This document shows, piece after piece, positions 33,816 to 43,178 of a stretch of DNA of 64,000 nucleotides (positions are counted from its first letter, which is position 1; each line of letters opens with the position of its first letter). The translations under genes and the position numbers were made by a program. The stretch comes from Haloarchaeobius litoreus (lineage in GTDB: Archaea; Halobacteriota; Halobacteria; Halobacteriales; Natrialbaceae): the NCBI RefSeq assembly GCF_024495425.1, contig NZ_JANHJR010000001.1, positions 620,001-684,000 on the forward strand, written 5' to 3'. The notes beneath the pieces were generated by a model. That model saw only the letters and a list, made by a program, of their open reading frames with translations, did not search any database and was not told the DNA's origin.

Positions 33816-34478
33816 ATGACCGACAGCGAGAAGTCAGGCGGTTCGCGCCCCGGATCGAGACCCATCGAGCCGTCGGCACCCGAGGAGTTCGGCCTCGTGC
33901 AGGCGTTCTGGGGCGACGGGAAGGGGAAGACGACCGCGGCGCTCGGGATGGCGTTCCGGGCCGCGGGCCACGGCTACCGCGTCCACGTGCTGCAGTTCAT
34001 GAAAGGCGGGGCGAACAGCGTCGAGGACGTCCGCGGCGAGTACAACGCCATCGACGCGATGCCGGGGCTCTCCTACGAGAACACGGGGCACTACGGCTGG
34101 CACGGCTTCATGGACGGCTCGGACGACGACGAGCACGCGGCCCAGGCGGCCGGAGGGCTGGCCCGGACCCGGGAGATACTGGCCGGCTGCGAGGCGGCCG
34201 ACCTGACCGCCCCGCTCGACCTCGACGGCGACCCGACCGACGGCGTCCACATGCTCGTGCTCGATGAGGTGTGCTACGCGGCGAACCGGGGGCTGCTCGA
34301 CGTCGAAGAGGTGGTCGCGTTCATCGAGGACAGGCCCGAGAACCTCGAGCTCGTGCTGACCGGCGGGCACGAACGGCCGGACTGGCTGGACGACGTGGCC
34401 GACCTCGTCACGAACGTCCGAAAGGAGCGCCACCCGCTCGAGGCCGGCCAGCGGGCGCGGAAGGGCACGGAGTTCTGA
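33816..34478 (+). CDS. cobO: Cob(I)yrinic acid a,c-diamide adenosyltransferase
   Basis: A 220-residue ATP:corrinoid adenosyltransferase of the CobO/BtuR family, which attaches the adenosyl group to reduced cobalamin precursors. The P-loop is FWGDGKGKTTAALG (about 32-45), with FMKGG and VLDEVCYAANRGLL as further family motifs. An acidic Ser/Pro-rich N-terminal extension (about 1-25) is typical of halophiles. Confidence 0.93.
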   Translation: MTDSEKSGGSRPGSRPIEPSAPEEFGLVQAFWGDGKGKTTAALGMAFRAAGHGYRVHVLQFMKGGANSVEDVRGEYNAIDAMPGLSYENTGHYGWHGFMDGSDDDEHAAQAAGGLARTREILAGCEAADLTAPLDLDGDPTDGVHMLVLDEVCYAANRGLLDVEEVVAFIEDRPENLELVLTGGHERPDWLDDVADLVTNVRKERHPLEAGQRARKGTEF

Positions 34479-34531
34479 GCGCGAGCACCGCGGTCAGGAC
34501 GCAGGTGGCGGCCCCGCGTGCGGGAGCGCAC

Positions 34532-34557
34532 GGCCCGAAGTATTTTGTCTCAGATAG
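34532..34557 (+). promoter_or_regulatory. Promoter of the plus-strand AAA/coiled-coil block
   Basis: GGCC at 34532-34535, seven bases, then TTTT (34543-34546) within a TATTTTG box, four bases, then CAGATAG (34551-34557). The same spaced elements (GGCC-N7-TTTT-N4-CAGATAG) occur before the tubulin-like gene at 56305 on the other strand, 19 of 27 positions matching without gaps. The ATG at 34572 lies about 27 bases from the TATA centre. Confidence 0.55.
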
Positions 34558-34571
34558 GTAAAGACGTGTGT

Positions 34572-35690
34572 ATGTCACTGCTGCCGGTCGACACCGACGC
34601 CCTCGAAGATATCTGTCGGTCAGTCGCGATGGCGAACTACGGGTTTCTGTACGTGACGGACAAGCGGGGGGAGATCCAGAACCGATACGAGAGCGCAGAC
34701 ACCGGCACGCTCAACGCACGCAACCTGTCCACGTCGGACCTCAAGAAGGCACTCCGTGACCTGACGGAGGACGAGTTCTCCGACCTGGAGCAGATTCGCG
34801 ACGGCGTCTACTACGTCGACACGTTCAGCGTGGGGAGCTCGGACGCGGTCACCAACGAGCTGACGAGCGTGTTCAGCCAGCGAATCGTCATCACGTCGGA
34901 GACGCTCCGATCGCGGTTCGACCTGGCTATCGACGACGTCGACTACTTCGCCAGCGAGCTGGAGTCCCGCGACCTCGTGGCCCGCATCACGGCGGGCGAG
35001 CGCGACTACTACACCATCGGGCCGCGGCTCAAAGAGCACGCGGGCAACGTCGGTCTGGACTCCCAGCTCGAGCGCAAGGCCGCACGGGGCAAGATCAGCC
35101 ACAGCGACCTGGAGAAGGTCGTCGACGTGGCGGCGACGACCGACGTCATCCGCTACCTCGAACAGGAGGGGTTCATCGTCGACCTCGACGGCGAGTACCT
35201 CGTCAAGAGCGCGCTCGACGAGTTCGCACGCTACGTCGCCGGCGAGACGGAGGGCGAGGTCGAGGCCCAGTTCGAAGCCTCGCAGTATCTCGTCCCGACG
35301 GCGGAGTTCCCTGGCGTCGTCCGCTCGGAGATCGAGGCCCGATTCGACGTGCTCTCGCAGGCGCACGGTATGCAGGACGAGATCGTCGAGGCGACACAGG
35401 ACGCGCTCGCCGACCGGCTGGACCTCGAAGTCGGGCGCGAGATGGTGGTGATGCGGGACGCCTTCGATTCCTACGTCGACGGGGAGGCGCGGCGGGTGCT
35501 GACCGACGTGAAGTCCGAACGGGACGTGCTGCCGGCGTCACCGACGGAGTTCGAGGAGGCGGCGACCGAACACGTCGAGGAGATGCAGGTGAGCAACGAC
35601 CCGGCGGTCAACCGGTACGTCCGCGAGGCCGTCGAGGAGCGGTACGCCGAGGTCGTCTCGGAGCAGGAGTTCGGGGGCGTCGACGCGTAA
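34572..35690 (+). CDS. Tandem winged-helix-like protein, first gene of the AAA block
   Basis: A 372-residue soluble acidic protein that I cannot assign to a known family. The middle reads as at least two consecutive winged-helix units: VITSETLRSRFDLAIDDVDYFASELESRDLVARI with a wing ERDYYTI (about 110-155), and HSDLEKVVDVAATTDVIRYLEQEGFIVDLDGEYL (about 175-210). The C-terminal ~160 residues are mostly helical. Tandem winged helices are found in ESCRT-II subunits and in UFL1-type proteins, but no sequence identity can be claimed. It starts a five-gene plus-strand block. Confidence 0.75.
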   Translation: MSLLPVDTDALEDICRSVAMANYGFLYVTDKRGEIQNRYESADTGTLNARNLSTSDLKKALRDLTEDEFSDLEQIRDGVYYVDTFSVGSSDAVTNELTSVFSQRIVITSETLRSRFDLAIDDVDYFASELESRDLVARITAGERDYYTIGPRLKEHAGNVGLDSQLERKAARGKISHSDLEKVVDVAATTDVIRYLEQEGFIVDLDGEYLVKSALDEFARYVAGETEGEVEAQFEASQYLVPTAEFPGVVRSEIEARFDVLSQAHGMQDEIVEATQDALADRLDLEVGREMVVMRDAFDSYVDGEARRVLTDVKSERDVLPASPTEFEEAATEHVEEMQVSNDPAVNRYVREAVEERYAEVVSEQEFGGVDA

Positions 35691-35711
35691 CCAGCAGACA
35701 CGAGCCACACA

Positions 35712-36752
35712 ATGCCACGAAAATACACGTTCGAGACCACGACCGTCGATGGCATCGACTACGTCATCGCGAACCCGGTGAACGAGACCGACGAGATGGT
35801 CCGCCTCGAGGCGGACTGGACGAACGGCGACGACGTCGAGGGGGAGTGGGAGCGCGCGGTGCGGGCCATCATCAAGGGCGACCTCCTCGGGGAGATGAAC
35901 CTGGAGGAGGGCAACGGGCGAATCGACCGCCTGACCGCCATCGAGACGCTCGCGGCGGCGGAGGACGAGCAGGGCAAGGTCGTCTCAAGCGAGCGCCAGG
36001 CCGACGCCCTGCTGGAGTACTTCGAGGACCAGGACATCCTCCGGTTCGACGGCAACGACGTCGTGCTCCTCCAGGACCCGCGCGACGACGAGCTCTCGGG
36101 GCGGGCCGCGCTGAACTGGGCGGCCGGTATCGAGGCCTGCGTCGACAAGATCGACGAGACGATGGACCGCGTGGAGCGGGCGAAGGACAAGCTCGAGGAC
36201 AAGATGGACGAGATCGACACCGGGTCGAACCGCATCGGCGAGCGCATCCAGGAGACCGCCCAGGAGCTGAAGGCGCTCGGCGACGGCCCGGGCGTGCCGG
36301 ACGACCCGTCGCAGCTGGACGAAAGCGAGCGCAACCGCTACAACCAGCTCAAGCGCCAGTTCATCTACCACAAGCAGATGAAGGAGGTCGACCAGGAGAA
36401 CCTGCTGGAGACCGTCGAGGCGGGCACCTCCGAGCTGGCCCACCAGATCTCCATGCTGAACTCCGCGAAGGAGGCGCTGGTGACGAAAGAGCAGGAGATC
36501 CGGGTCGTCGCCGTCCAGAAGCGGGAGTTCCCGAACGACGCGACGAACATCGTCGAGAACATGGGGACGCTGGCGACGAAGCTCGGGGGCGTCGGCGACA
36601 TCGACGAGAAGATCGACCAGACCTCGGCGACGGACCTGGCGTCGATGGTCGAGGACACCGTCGGCGACGTACAGGACGTGGCCGAGACCGCGGAACAGAC
36701 CGCCGACGAGGAGGTCGAGACGGACGCGGACGCAGTCGACTTCGAGGTGTAG
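35712..36752 (+). CDS. Coiled-coil protein with acidic C-terminal tail, AAA partner
   Basis: A 346-residue soluble protein. The N-terminal part (about 75-122) may be a small winged helix (LTAIETLAAAEDEQGKVV... ending in a beta hairpin DILRFDGNDVVLL). Long helices follow at about 136-190 and 203-272, separated by a Gly/Pro loop. Then come shorter helices (NIVENMGTLATKLGGVGDID) and a very acidic tail (305-346). Long helical hairpin plus acidic tail, next to an AAA ATPase, is the general layout of ESCRT-III-like substrates, but this is resemblance of architecture only. Confidence 0.78.
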   Translation: MPRKYTFETTTVDGIDYVIANPVNETDEMVRLEADWTNGDDVEGEWERAVRAIIKGDLLGEMNLEEGNGRIDRLTAIETLAAAEDEQGKVVSSERQADALLEYFEDQDILRFDGNDVVLLQDPRDDELSGRAALNWAAGIEACVDKIDETMDRVERAKDKLEDKMDEIDTGSNRIGERIQETAQELKALGDGPGVPDDPSQLDESERNRYNQLKRQFIYHKQMKEVDQENLLETVEAGTSELAHQISMLNSAKEALVTKEQEIRVVAVQKREFPNDATNIVENMGTLATKLGGVGDIDEKIDQTSATDLASMVEDTVGDVQDVAETAEQTADEEVETDADAVDFEV

Positions 36753-36763
36753 GGGGTCGACTC

Positions 36764-37435
36764 GTGTCGGCCACATCGACCGTGTTCAGGGTGGAATCGT
36801 TCTTCGGTGCGCTCAGACGCGTCGACGAGCGCGTCGAGACACTGCTCGGGGTGCCGACCTACGACGACGCGGCGGTGTACCGGACCGCCGACGAGGCGAC
36901 GAGCGCGCTGGCCGAGCTCGGGGACGCGTTCGTCGCGGCCGCACCGTTCCCCTCGCAGGTGGGTCGCGCGGACGACGGCCTCGGGGAGGCGCTGACGGAC
37001 CTGCTGGAGGCGCAGTACGCGGCCCCGGCTGCGTGGGCCGACGGCGAGACGGGCGGTCCGGCCACCGTAACCGTGGACGCGCTCGTCGATGCCGGCCGAC
37101 TGGAGCGCCGTGCCGGCGAGCTGGTCGTCCCGCTGCCCCGGGCCGGCGCGGCGGCACGGAACTGGGGGCCCGCGCTCGCGGTGATGCGGGCGGTGACCGC
37201 GGACCTGCTCGACCGGGCGGAGACGCTGGCGCGACGGAGCCGGGCGGTGGACGCCCCCGACGCCCGGGCCGCCTGCGAGAGCCTCTACCGGATGCTCGCG
37301 TCGCTGCGGGACGTGCTCGTCCGGGCGAGCTCTGGCGTGGCGTTCGTCGGGCGGCGGACCGACCGACGGAGCGACCGGCCACTCTCCTTCGCGGAGTGGG
37401 CGGGTGGCCGACTGAACGGAGGAGACAATGCTTAA
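36764..37435 (+). CDS. Small helical protein of the AAA block
   Basis: A 223-residue Ala-rich, helical, probably soluble protein with no recognised motif. It begins with GTG, preceded at good distance by a GGGGGT Shine-Dalgarno-like element overlapping the previous stop. Its stop codon lies inside the start of the AAA gene (eight-base overlap), so it is translationally coupled and likely a dedicated partner or adaptor. Confidence 0.7.
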   Translation: MSATSTVFRVESFFGALRRVDERVETLLGVPTYDDAAVYRTADEATSALAELGDAFVAAAPFPSQVGRADDGLGEALTDLLEAQYAAPAAWADGETGGPATVTVDALVDAGRLERRAGELVVPLPRAGAAARNWGPALAVMRAVTADLLDRAETLARRSRAVDAPDARAACESLYRMLASLRDVLVRASSGVAFVGRRTDRRSDRPLSFAEWAGGRLNGGDNA

Positions 37436-39104
37436 TCTGACGCCGATACTGCGACAGGACCAGCCGACCTCACACGTAAAGATAGGCGAATCGAAGCTCG
37501 GGAACTCGAGCGACGTGGTGGAGATACGCCACAAGAACCGGTCCGCCCACTTCCTCGTGAAGCCGGTCGAAGACGGGCCGCTCGCGGGCGAGACCATCGG
37601 GAACAAGGTGCGAATGCACCGGAACGTCGCCGAGCTCTTCGGCGGCATCGACTCCTCGCGGGACTTCCGGGTGGACCCGAACGCCTCGGTACACGACGTG
37701 GTCGAGTGCGACGCCGTGAAGATCCACGCCGGCGGCAACGACCCGGAGAAGCTGGAGTCGTTCCTGCGCTCGACGAACTACCTCCTGCATCCCTTCGAGG
37801 AGGTCGTCAAGCAGGGCGACGGGCTCGCGACGTTCACCGCGGCGAAGGTCGAGCCGAGCGGCTACACGACGGTTCGCGTGACCGACGACACCGACATCGA
37901 GTTCATCGGAGCGGGCGAGCTCCGTGAGCTGAAGGCGACGGAGTCGAGTCGGTCCCGGGGTGGCGGGTCGACCCACGGCGGCGGTCCAGGCGGCGGCCAG
38001 CAGGTCGCCGACGACGAGGCCGTCGAGGTGAACCTCGAACCGAAGAAGCCGACCGTCTCCTTCGAGGCGGACGTTGCCGGGCTGCCCGAGGTCAAGCAGA
38101 CGGCGCGAATGTTACTCGCGCTGTTCGACGCCGACACCAGGAACGAGGTCGAGCGACGCTACGGGCAGGCCTTCGCCTCCCGGGGCAGTTCGATGATGCT
38201 GTACGGCCCGCCGGGCTGTGGGAAGACGCTCGTCTCGGAGGCCATCGCGCACGAGGCGATGTACAACACGAGCATCGAGGACAACTACGGCGAGGTGAAG
38301 TTCCTCGAGGTCCGGGGCTCGGACATCCTCTCGAAGTACTCGGGCGAGTCCGAAAAGCGCGTCTCGGCGGTGTTCGAGAAGGCCCACGGCATCGCACAGG
38401 AGGGCTTCTGCGTCCTGTTCTTCGACGAGGTGGAGACGCTGATTCCGGACCGCGGGGACGACTCGCTCCAGCGGCACGAGCGCTCGTTGACCAACGCGTT
38501 CCTGCAGGAGATGAACGACGTCGAGGACAACCTGCTCGTCATCGGCGCGACGAACATGCCCTTCACCATCGACCCGGCAGCCACCCGCCGGTTCCCCATC
38601 CAGCAGTTCATCCCGCAGCCCGACGAGACGGTGATGGCGGAGGTGTGGCGCAAGCAGCTCGACTCCCTCTCCACGGCGGACGAGATCGACTACGAGCGCC
38701 TCGGCGAGGCGTCGGTCGGCTACACGCCCGCCGAGGTCGCGGACCGTATCCTCGGCAGCGAGTTCCAGCGCGAGCTTGTCGAGAGCGTCATCGAGGGCGA
38801 CCCCATCGTCCCGGACACCGACTACCTGCTGGCGAAGCTGGAGGCGTCGGAGCCGAAGACGGTCCGGCAGTACGTCGCGAGCGTCCGCGAGAAGACCGAC
38901 GAACTGGAGGGCTACCCCGAGATGCAGCGCTACGTCGAGGCCCAGGCCGAGCGGCTGGGGATGCGTCTCGGGGGACAGCCGAGCGCGCTCGAATCCCTGC
39001 TCGGCGCGGGCGGTGGCGGTGCGGGCGGTGGCGGCGCTGGCGGTGGTGCCGGAACCCCCGACGACGGCGCTGCGGGCGACGACGCGGGAGGCGATGCCGT
39101 GTGA
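37428..39104 (+). CDS. AAA ATPase with CDC48-type N domain (single ring)
   Basis: A 558-residue remodelling ATPase. Residues ~15-165 match the CDC48 N domain (double-psi barrel plus clam; note VDPNASVHDVVECDAVKIHAG and PSGYTTVRVTDDTDIEFIG). A Gly/Ser/His linker (~172-192) leads to one AAA module: Walker A GPPGCGKT (260-267), Walker B VLFFDE (329-334), sensor GATN (373-376), and arginine finger in DPAATRRF. A Gly/Ala-rich tail ends it. Unlike Cdc48/VAT it has only one ATPase ring. It probably unfolds or remodels the partner proteins encoded on either side. Confidence 0.88.
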   Translation: MLNLTPILRQDQPTSHVKIGESKLGNSSDVVEIRHKNRSAHFLVKPVEDGPLAGETIGNKVRMHRNVAELFGGIDSSRDFRVDPNASVHDVVECDAVKIHAGGNDPEKLESFLRSTNYLLHPFEEVVKQGDGLATFTAAKVEPSGYTTVRVTDDTDIEFIGAGELRELKATESSRSRGGGSTHGGGPGGGQQVADDEAVEVNLEPKKPTVSFEADVAGLPEVKQTARMLLALFDADTRNEVERRYGQAFASRGSSMMLYGPPGCGKTLVSEAIAHEAMYNTSIEDNYGEVKFLEVRGSDILSKYSGESEKRVSAVFEKAHGIAQEGFCVLFFDEVETLIPDRGDDSLQRHERSLTNAFLQEMNDVEDNLLVIGATNMPFTIDPAATRRFPIQQFIPQPDETVMAEVWRKQLDSLSTADEIDYERLGEASVGYTPAEVADRILGSEFQRELVESVIEGDPIVPDTDYLLAKLEASEPKTVRQYVASVREKTDELEGYPEMQRYVEAQAERLGMRLGGQPSALESLLGAGGGGAGGGGAGGGAGTPDDGAAGDDAGGDAV

Positions 39105-41965
39105 GCGGCTACGCCGAGGTCGCGGCGTTCGAGCTGCCGGCGGTCGCGGCCAGCGACGGCGGTGTCGACGACGTGGCGCTCGTCGCCGACGGCGACGTGA
39201 CCTACGTCCGGGGTGCCGAGCGGTCGACGCTCAGGGTCGACGACGAGCCGGTCGACGTCGCGCTGGGTGACCTCGTCTACGTGCTGACCGCCGACGCGCT
39301 GCTCGCACTCGACCCCGAGAACGGCGGCTCGCGCGTCTGGTCGCTCGGCCTCGCCGACGAGGGCGTCGAGGGGGTCGCCGCGCTGCCGGCGGCCGACGTG
39401 GTCTGTGTACTCACCGAGCGACACCTCGTCGGTGTGGACGGTGAGCGCGGCTCGCGGCGCTGGACGGTCGACCGGCCCTACGCGGACGTGGGCGGTGACG
39501 TGTCGTTCGTCGCTGCCGACGGGCGGTTCCTGCTCGGGGCGTGGTCGTTCGTCACCGGCGTCGATGCCGACGGCGAGCAGGTGTTCGATGCGGACGTCGG
39601 CAGCGCGCTAACCGGCGTCGGCGGCGCTGGCGGCACCGTCGTCGTGGCGCTGAAGTCCGACCAACTCGTCGGCGTCGACCCCGAGTCGGGCGACGTGGAG
39701 TGGCGCACCGAGATACGGCCCACGCAGGTCACGCCACGGGGCGACGACACCCTGCTCGTGCGGACCGCGGACGGCCTGCTCTCGGTGCGACCGGATGGGA
39801 CCTACGAACCGGTCGACGGCCTGCCGGCGGGGTCGGTCTACCCGGCCCGTAGCGGCGACCCCGTCTGCGTCTATCGCGAGGACACGCTCTCGGTCCACCG
39901 CCGGAGCGTCGACGTCGAGAAGGTGACGGCCGCCGTCACGGTCGACGCCATCGGGCCGGGAGAGCCGCTCGTCGTCGAGCTGACGAACGGGGCCACGACG
40001 GCGGGGAGCGCGACGGTGACCATCGCGGTCGACGGCGCGACGACGGCCCGCCGGAGCACGACGGTCGACCTGCCGGCGGGCGGCAGCACGACGGCCGCGT
40101 TCGAGGTGACGGCCGTCGACGACGTCGACGCGGCGGACGTCCGGGTCTCTGTCGACGGCGTGGAGCTGGCCACCGGGTCGGTCGCCATCGAGCGACCGGC
40201 CCCCCCTGCGGAGTCGGTCGACGCCGAGCTGACGGTCGACCGGGTGGAGGGTGCGACGGTCCACGCGACCCTGTTCGTCCACAACGAGGGCGAGGTGCTC
40301 CAGGAGCTCCGGGTCCGCGAGGACGACCTCCACGTCGGCGCGGTCGCGCCGGGGGAGACCAGTCGCGTCGAGGTGACCGAGCGGTACACCCCCGGTGAGC
40401 CGGTCGAGCGGACGGTCGTCGACGACACGGGGACGACGGTCGCGACGGCGACGACCACGGCGACCGATGGCGCGGTCACGGTCTCGGTCGACCCGACGGT
40501 CGGCGAGTCGTTCCTGTTCGTCGACGTGACGGTCGAGAACCCGACCGAGACGGCGGTCGCGGACACGCTCGTCCTCGTGGGCGTCGGGGAGGCTGGCCCG
40601 GTCGAACGCACCGTCGACGCCGCACCCGGCGGGACGTGGACGCTCTCGGTCGCGCTCCCGGGGTACGTCGCCGGCCCGCTCGATGGGAACGTGCTCCGCG
40701 CACGGCTCGACGGTGCGGGCATCGAGGACACGCACGAGCTCTCGCTCGGGGACCGCTTCGCGGGCAGGGCCGGCGCACCCCCGTCCGGTGGCCGGGGACA
40801 GTCCACGGGGCCGGGTGGCGGTGGGCAGCGTGGTGGGTCCGACCGACAGCACCCCGGCGGCGCACGAAGCGGTGGCGGACAGCCGGGGGCTGGGCGGCCG
40901 GCCGGCGGACGGGACGACGCCGCCGGAGACTCGGCGTCGGTGTCGCTCCGGCGTGCCGTCGCGGACGACGAGCCCGCGGCGACGGAGGCGTTCCTGGAGT
41001 ACCTCGCCGTCGACACGGAGGGACCCGTCGACGACCTCACCCTCGCGGTCGATGGCGAGCAGTTCTCGCTCGGCTCGTTCGACCGGGGCGAGGAGCGTCG
41101 GTACCAGCGGGCACACGCATTCGCCCGCCGTGGCCACACCCAGCTCTCGCCCGTCGCCGCGACGGCGGGCGGTCGGCCCCTCGCCGAGACCGGCGCGATG
41201 GAGGTCGACGTGCGCGATGGTCCGCTCGTGGTTCGTGCGAGCGTCGACGCAAGCGGCCGGACGGTCCGCGTCCGCGGCACCGTCGAGAACCGGACCGACG
41301 AGTTCCACTCGGTCGAGGGTGTCGACGTCACCTGGGTCGGTGGCTGGGACATCGACCCACGCGGGGATGGACTCGCGCCCGGTGAGACGGTCCGCTGGTC
41401 GGGCAGCATCCCGCGGGAGGAGACGGACCTGACGGACGGCGACGAGGTGGTTCCCATCACCGTCGAGTACGACGGTGGCGGGCGGTTCCAGTCGCTCGCG
41501 CCGGTCGAACGGGACGCCGGGACCGGCGCGTCCGTCGCGAACCGGATCGACCCCGGTATCGGCCGCGAGACCCACGTCGCAGACACGTACAGCAAGGTCG
41601 TCTGCAACCTGCGGAACGTCTCCGAGGAGCCCATCCACGAGCTCGAGCTCGCCGCGACCGGCGACCGGCTGAACGACATGATCTACGTCGAGGAGACCGT
41701 CCAGACGCTCCAGCCCGGCGAGACGGTCGAGCACTTCGTCGACGTGAAACCGTCCGAGGGCGACCGCGAACTGGCCGTCGACGTGGTGGTCACCTGCGAC
41801 GGTGAGACGGACCGCCTCGCACTCGACGGGCCGGTCGCCGCCACCCCCGAGGAGTGGGCGCGGTCGCACCTCGAGGAGTGGACGGCGACCTGGGACGGTG
41901 ACGAGCCAGAGGCGGCGCTGTCGGTTCCCGCGCACCTGTCGACAGCGTTCGAACAGACCGACTGA
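39101..41965 (+). CDS. Beta-propeller and Ig-like domain protein of the AAA block
   Basis: A 954-residue soluble protein without signal peptide. Residues ~1-265 show repeating PQQ/WD-like propeller blades (LLALDPENGGSRVW, LVGVDGERGSRRW, LVGVDPESGDVEW). From ~280 onward there are several Ig/CARDB-like beta-sandwich domains (ELTNGATTAGSATVTI, DVTVENPTETAVADTL, RVRGTVENRTDEFHSV), with a Gly/Gln-rich linker around 560-610. It starts with GTG overlapping the AAA stop (GTGA). Likely a large scaffold that binds the other components in the cytosol. Confidence 0.75.
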   Translation: MSGYAEVAAFELPAVAASDGGVDDVALVADGDVTYVRGAERSTLRVDDEPVDVALGDLVYVLTADALLALDPENGGSRVWSLGLADEGVEGVAALPAADVVCVLTERHLVGVDGERGSRRWTVDRPYADVGGDVSFVAADGRFLLGAWSFVTGVDADGEQVFDADVGSALTGVGGAGGTVVVALKSDQLVGVDPESGDVEWRTEIRPTQVTPRGDDTLLVRTADGLLSVRPDGTYEPVDGLPAGSVYPARSGDPVCVYREDTLSVHRRSVDVEKVTAAVTVDAIGPGEPLVVELTNGATTAGSATVTIAVDGATTARRSTTVDLPAGGSTTAAFEVTAVDDVDAADVRVSVDGVELATGSVAIERPAPPAESVDAELTVDRVEGATVHATLFVHNEGEVLQELRVREDDLHVGAVAPGETSRVEVTERYTPGEPVERTVVDDTGTTVATATTTATDGAVTVSVDPTVGESFLFVDVTVENPTETAVADTLVLVGVGEAGPVERTVDAAPGGTWTLSVALPGYVAGPLDGNVLRARLDGAGIEDTHELSLGDRFAGRAGAPPSGGRGQSTGPGGGGQRGGSDRQHPGGARSGGGQPGAGRPAGGRDDAAGDSASVSLRRAVADDEPAATEAFLEYLAVDTEGPVDDLTLAVDGEQFSLGSFDRGEERRYQRAHAFARRGHTQLSPVAATAGGRPLAETGAMEVDVRDGPLVVRASVDASGRTVRVRGTVENRTDEFHSVEGVDVTWVGGWDIDPRGDGLAPGETVRWSGSIPREETDLTDGDEVVPITVEYDGGGRFQSLAPVERDAGTGASVANRIDPGIGRETHVADTYSKVVCNLRNVSEEPIHELELAATGDRLNDMIYVEETVQTLQPGETVEHFVDVKPSEGDRELAVDVVVTCDGETDRLALDGPVAATPEEWARSHLEEWTATWDGDEPEAALSVPAHLSTAFEQTD

Positions 41966-41971
41966 GTGAGA

Positions 41972-42688
41972 TCAGTCGACGCCGGCTTCCGCCACGAGTT
42001 CGCCCTCTATCTGCGTGACGAGGGTTGGGTCGTCGGTCCAGAAACCGTCGAAGGTGCCGTCGTACTCCCGCCCGACGAGCCCACACGCCTGCGTCTCCTC
42101 CGTCCCACCGTCGAACGTGACGACCCAGTACCGTTCGAGCATCTCGTCGCCGTAGCCGTGGAAGGTCACTCCGGGTATCTCGGGTGGTTCCCAGTCCGGC
42201 GCGCCGTAGACGTGGATGTCGAGGCCGGCCTCGCCGAGCGTCCAGTACCACTCGACCTGCTCGGCGAACGCCGAGAGGTGCTGGAAGCTGGCGTGGAGTT
42301 GGCCGTTCCCGACGCGGCGAGCCCGGTCCTCGATCTCCCTGCTGACCGCGAGGAGCTGCCGGCGGTTCATCGCGGTGAACACCGTCTCGTCGAGCACTTC
42401 GAACAGCACCCGGTAGCCGGGGGCGACCTGGCTGGGGTCGGCCGGCCGGACGACCGGCGGGGTCAGCAGCCACTCCAGTTCGTCGAGCGGGATGGCACCG
42501 ACGAACTCGCCACCTTCCTCGACGACCACGAACGGTTCCGGGGCGTCGGGAGGGAGCTGCTGCCAGTCGACCGTCACCGAGTGCGCCTCGAACTGCCGTT
42601 CGATGTCCGCCTCGTCCCCACGGCCGTACACCGTGAACAGTTTATCGCTCCGCTTGACGCGCTCGAGAAGCGAGTCCAGCATCGTCAC
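41972..42688 (-). CDS. DICT sensory domain-like protein
   Basis: A 238-residue cytosolic protein resembling haloarchaeal DICT-type sensory proteins, with SLLERVKRSDKLFTVYG at the start and a mixed alpha/beta core. The function is signal input, with unknown ligand. It begins with GTG overlapping the stop of the upstream HTH gene by four bases (GTGA), so it probably modulates that regulator. It converges on the propeller gene with only six bases between. Confidence 0.75.
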   Translation of the reverse strand: MTMLDSLLERVKRSDKLFTVYGRGDEADIERQFEAHSVTVDWQQLPPDAPEPFVVVEEGGEFVGAIPLDELEWLLTPPVVRPADPSQVAPGYRVLFEVLDETVFTAMNRRQLLAVSREIEDRARRVGNGQLHASFQHLSAFAEQVEWYWTLGEAGLDIHVYGAPDWEPPEIPGVTFHGYGDEMLERYWVVTFDGGTEETQACGLVGREYDGTFDGFWTDDPTLVTQIEGELVAEAGVD

Positions 42689-43077
42689 CCTCGCGGCGTG
42701 GGCTCTGCGGCGATGCTCTCGCGGACGAGTTTTCTGACCGTCGGGTCGAGCGTCCCGAGCTCGACGCTTTCAGTGTCGTCGTTGCGGACGACCAGCCCCG
42801 CGTCCTCGAGCAGCGGCAGGTGGATGTGCACGAGCTCGGTCAGCAGCCGGTCGCGGTCGTCCGGTGTCATCATCCTGCCGATGTCGGTGGCGCGCCAGCC
42901 AGTGAGAAGTGTCGCCAGCTCGTCGACAGTCGCCGGCCCTTCCGTCAGAAGCGAGTAGAGTACCCGCCGTCGTTCGGCCGCCGCGAGCCCCCGATAGAGC
43001 TGGTCGTCGGCGAGGCCGGCGGCCTTGGTCTCACCTCGTGCGTCGCTTTCTGTGGAGTCCGAGTGGTTCCGGGGCAT
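42685..43077 (-). CDS. Haloarchaeal HTH regulator (DUF7344-like)
   Basis: A 130-residue protein with a winged helix: LYRGLAAAERRRVLYSLLTEGPATVDELATLLTGW, then HIHLPLLEDAGLVVRNDDTESVEL. This is the layout of the many small haloarchaeal DUF7344-type regulators. The ATG at MPRNHSDS is chosen because CTTATCTTTA at 43101-43110 lies about 28 bases upstream, giving a leaderless transcript. A longer frame from 43128 is less likely. It forms an operon with the DICT gene. Confidence 0.8.
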   Translation of the reverse strand: MPRNHSDSTESDARGETKAAGLADDQLYRGLAAAERRRVLYSLLTEGPATVDELATLLTGWRATDIGRMMTPDDRDRLLTELVHIHLPLLEDAGLVVRNDDTESVELGTLDPTVRKLVRESIAAEPTPRG

Positions 43078-43178
43078 CGTACGTAGAAGTCCATCACGAT
43101 TAAAGATAAGCGTTTTCTCCGTCGACACCCCTCGACCGGGGGTACGGGGGTGCCGAGCTGTGGCTGGGGCAGCCGGGG

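Noticed and set aside
33816-34478. Including the cobalamin adenosyltransferase in the AAA/tubulin-like system
   Set aside because: It is close to the plus-strand block but that block has its own TATA element, and the enzyme's role in corrinoid synthesis is well understood and unrelated.
43160-43174. GGCTG-GGG-CAGCC inverted repeat as a terminator for the tubulin-like operon
   Set aside because: The stem is only five bases and no T-rich tract follows on the minus strand, so it is not convincing as an archaeal terminator.
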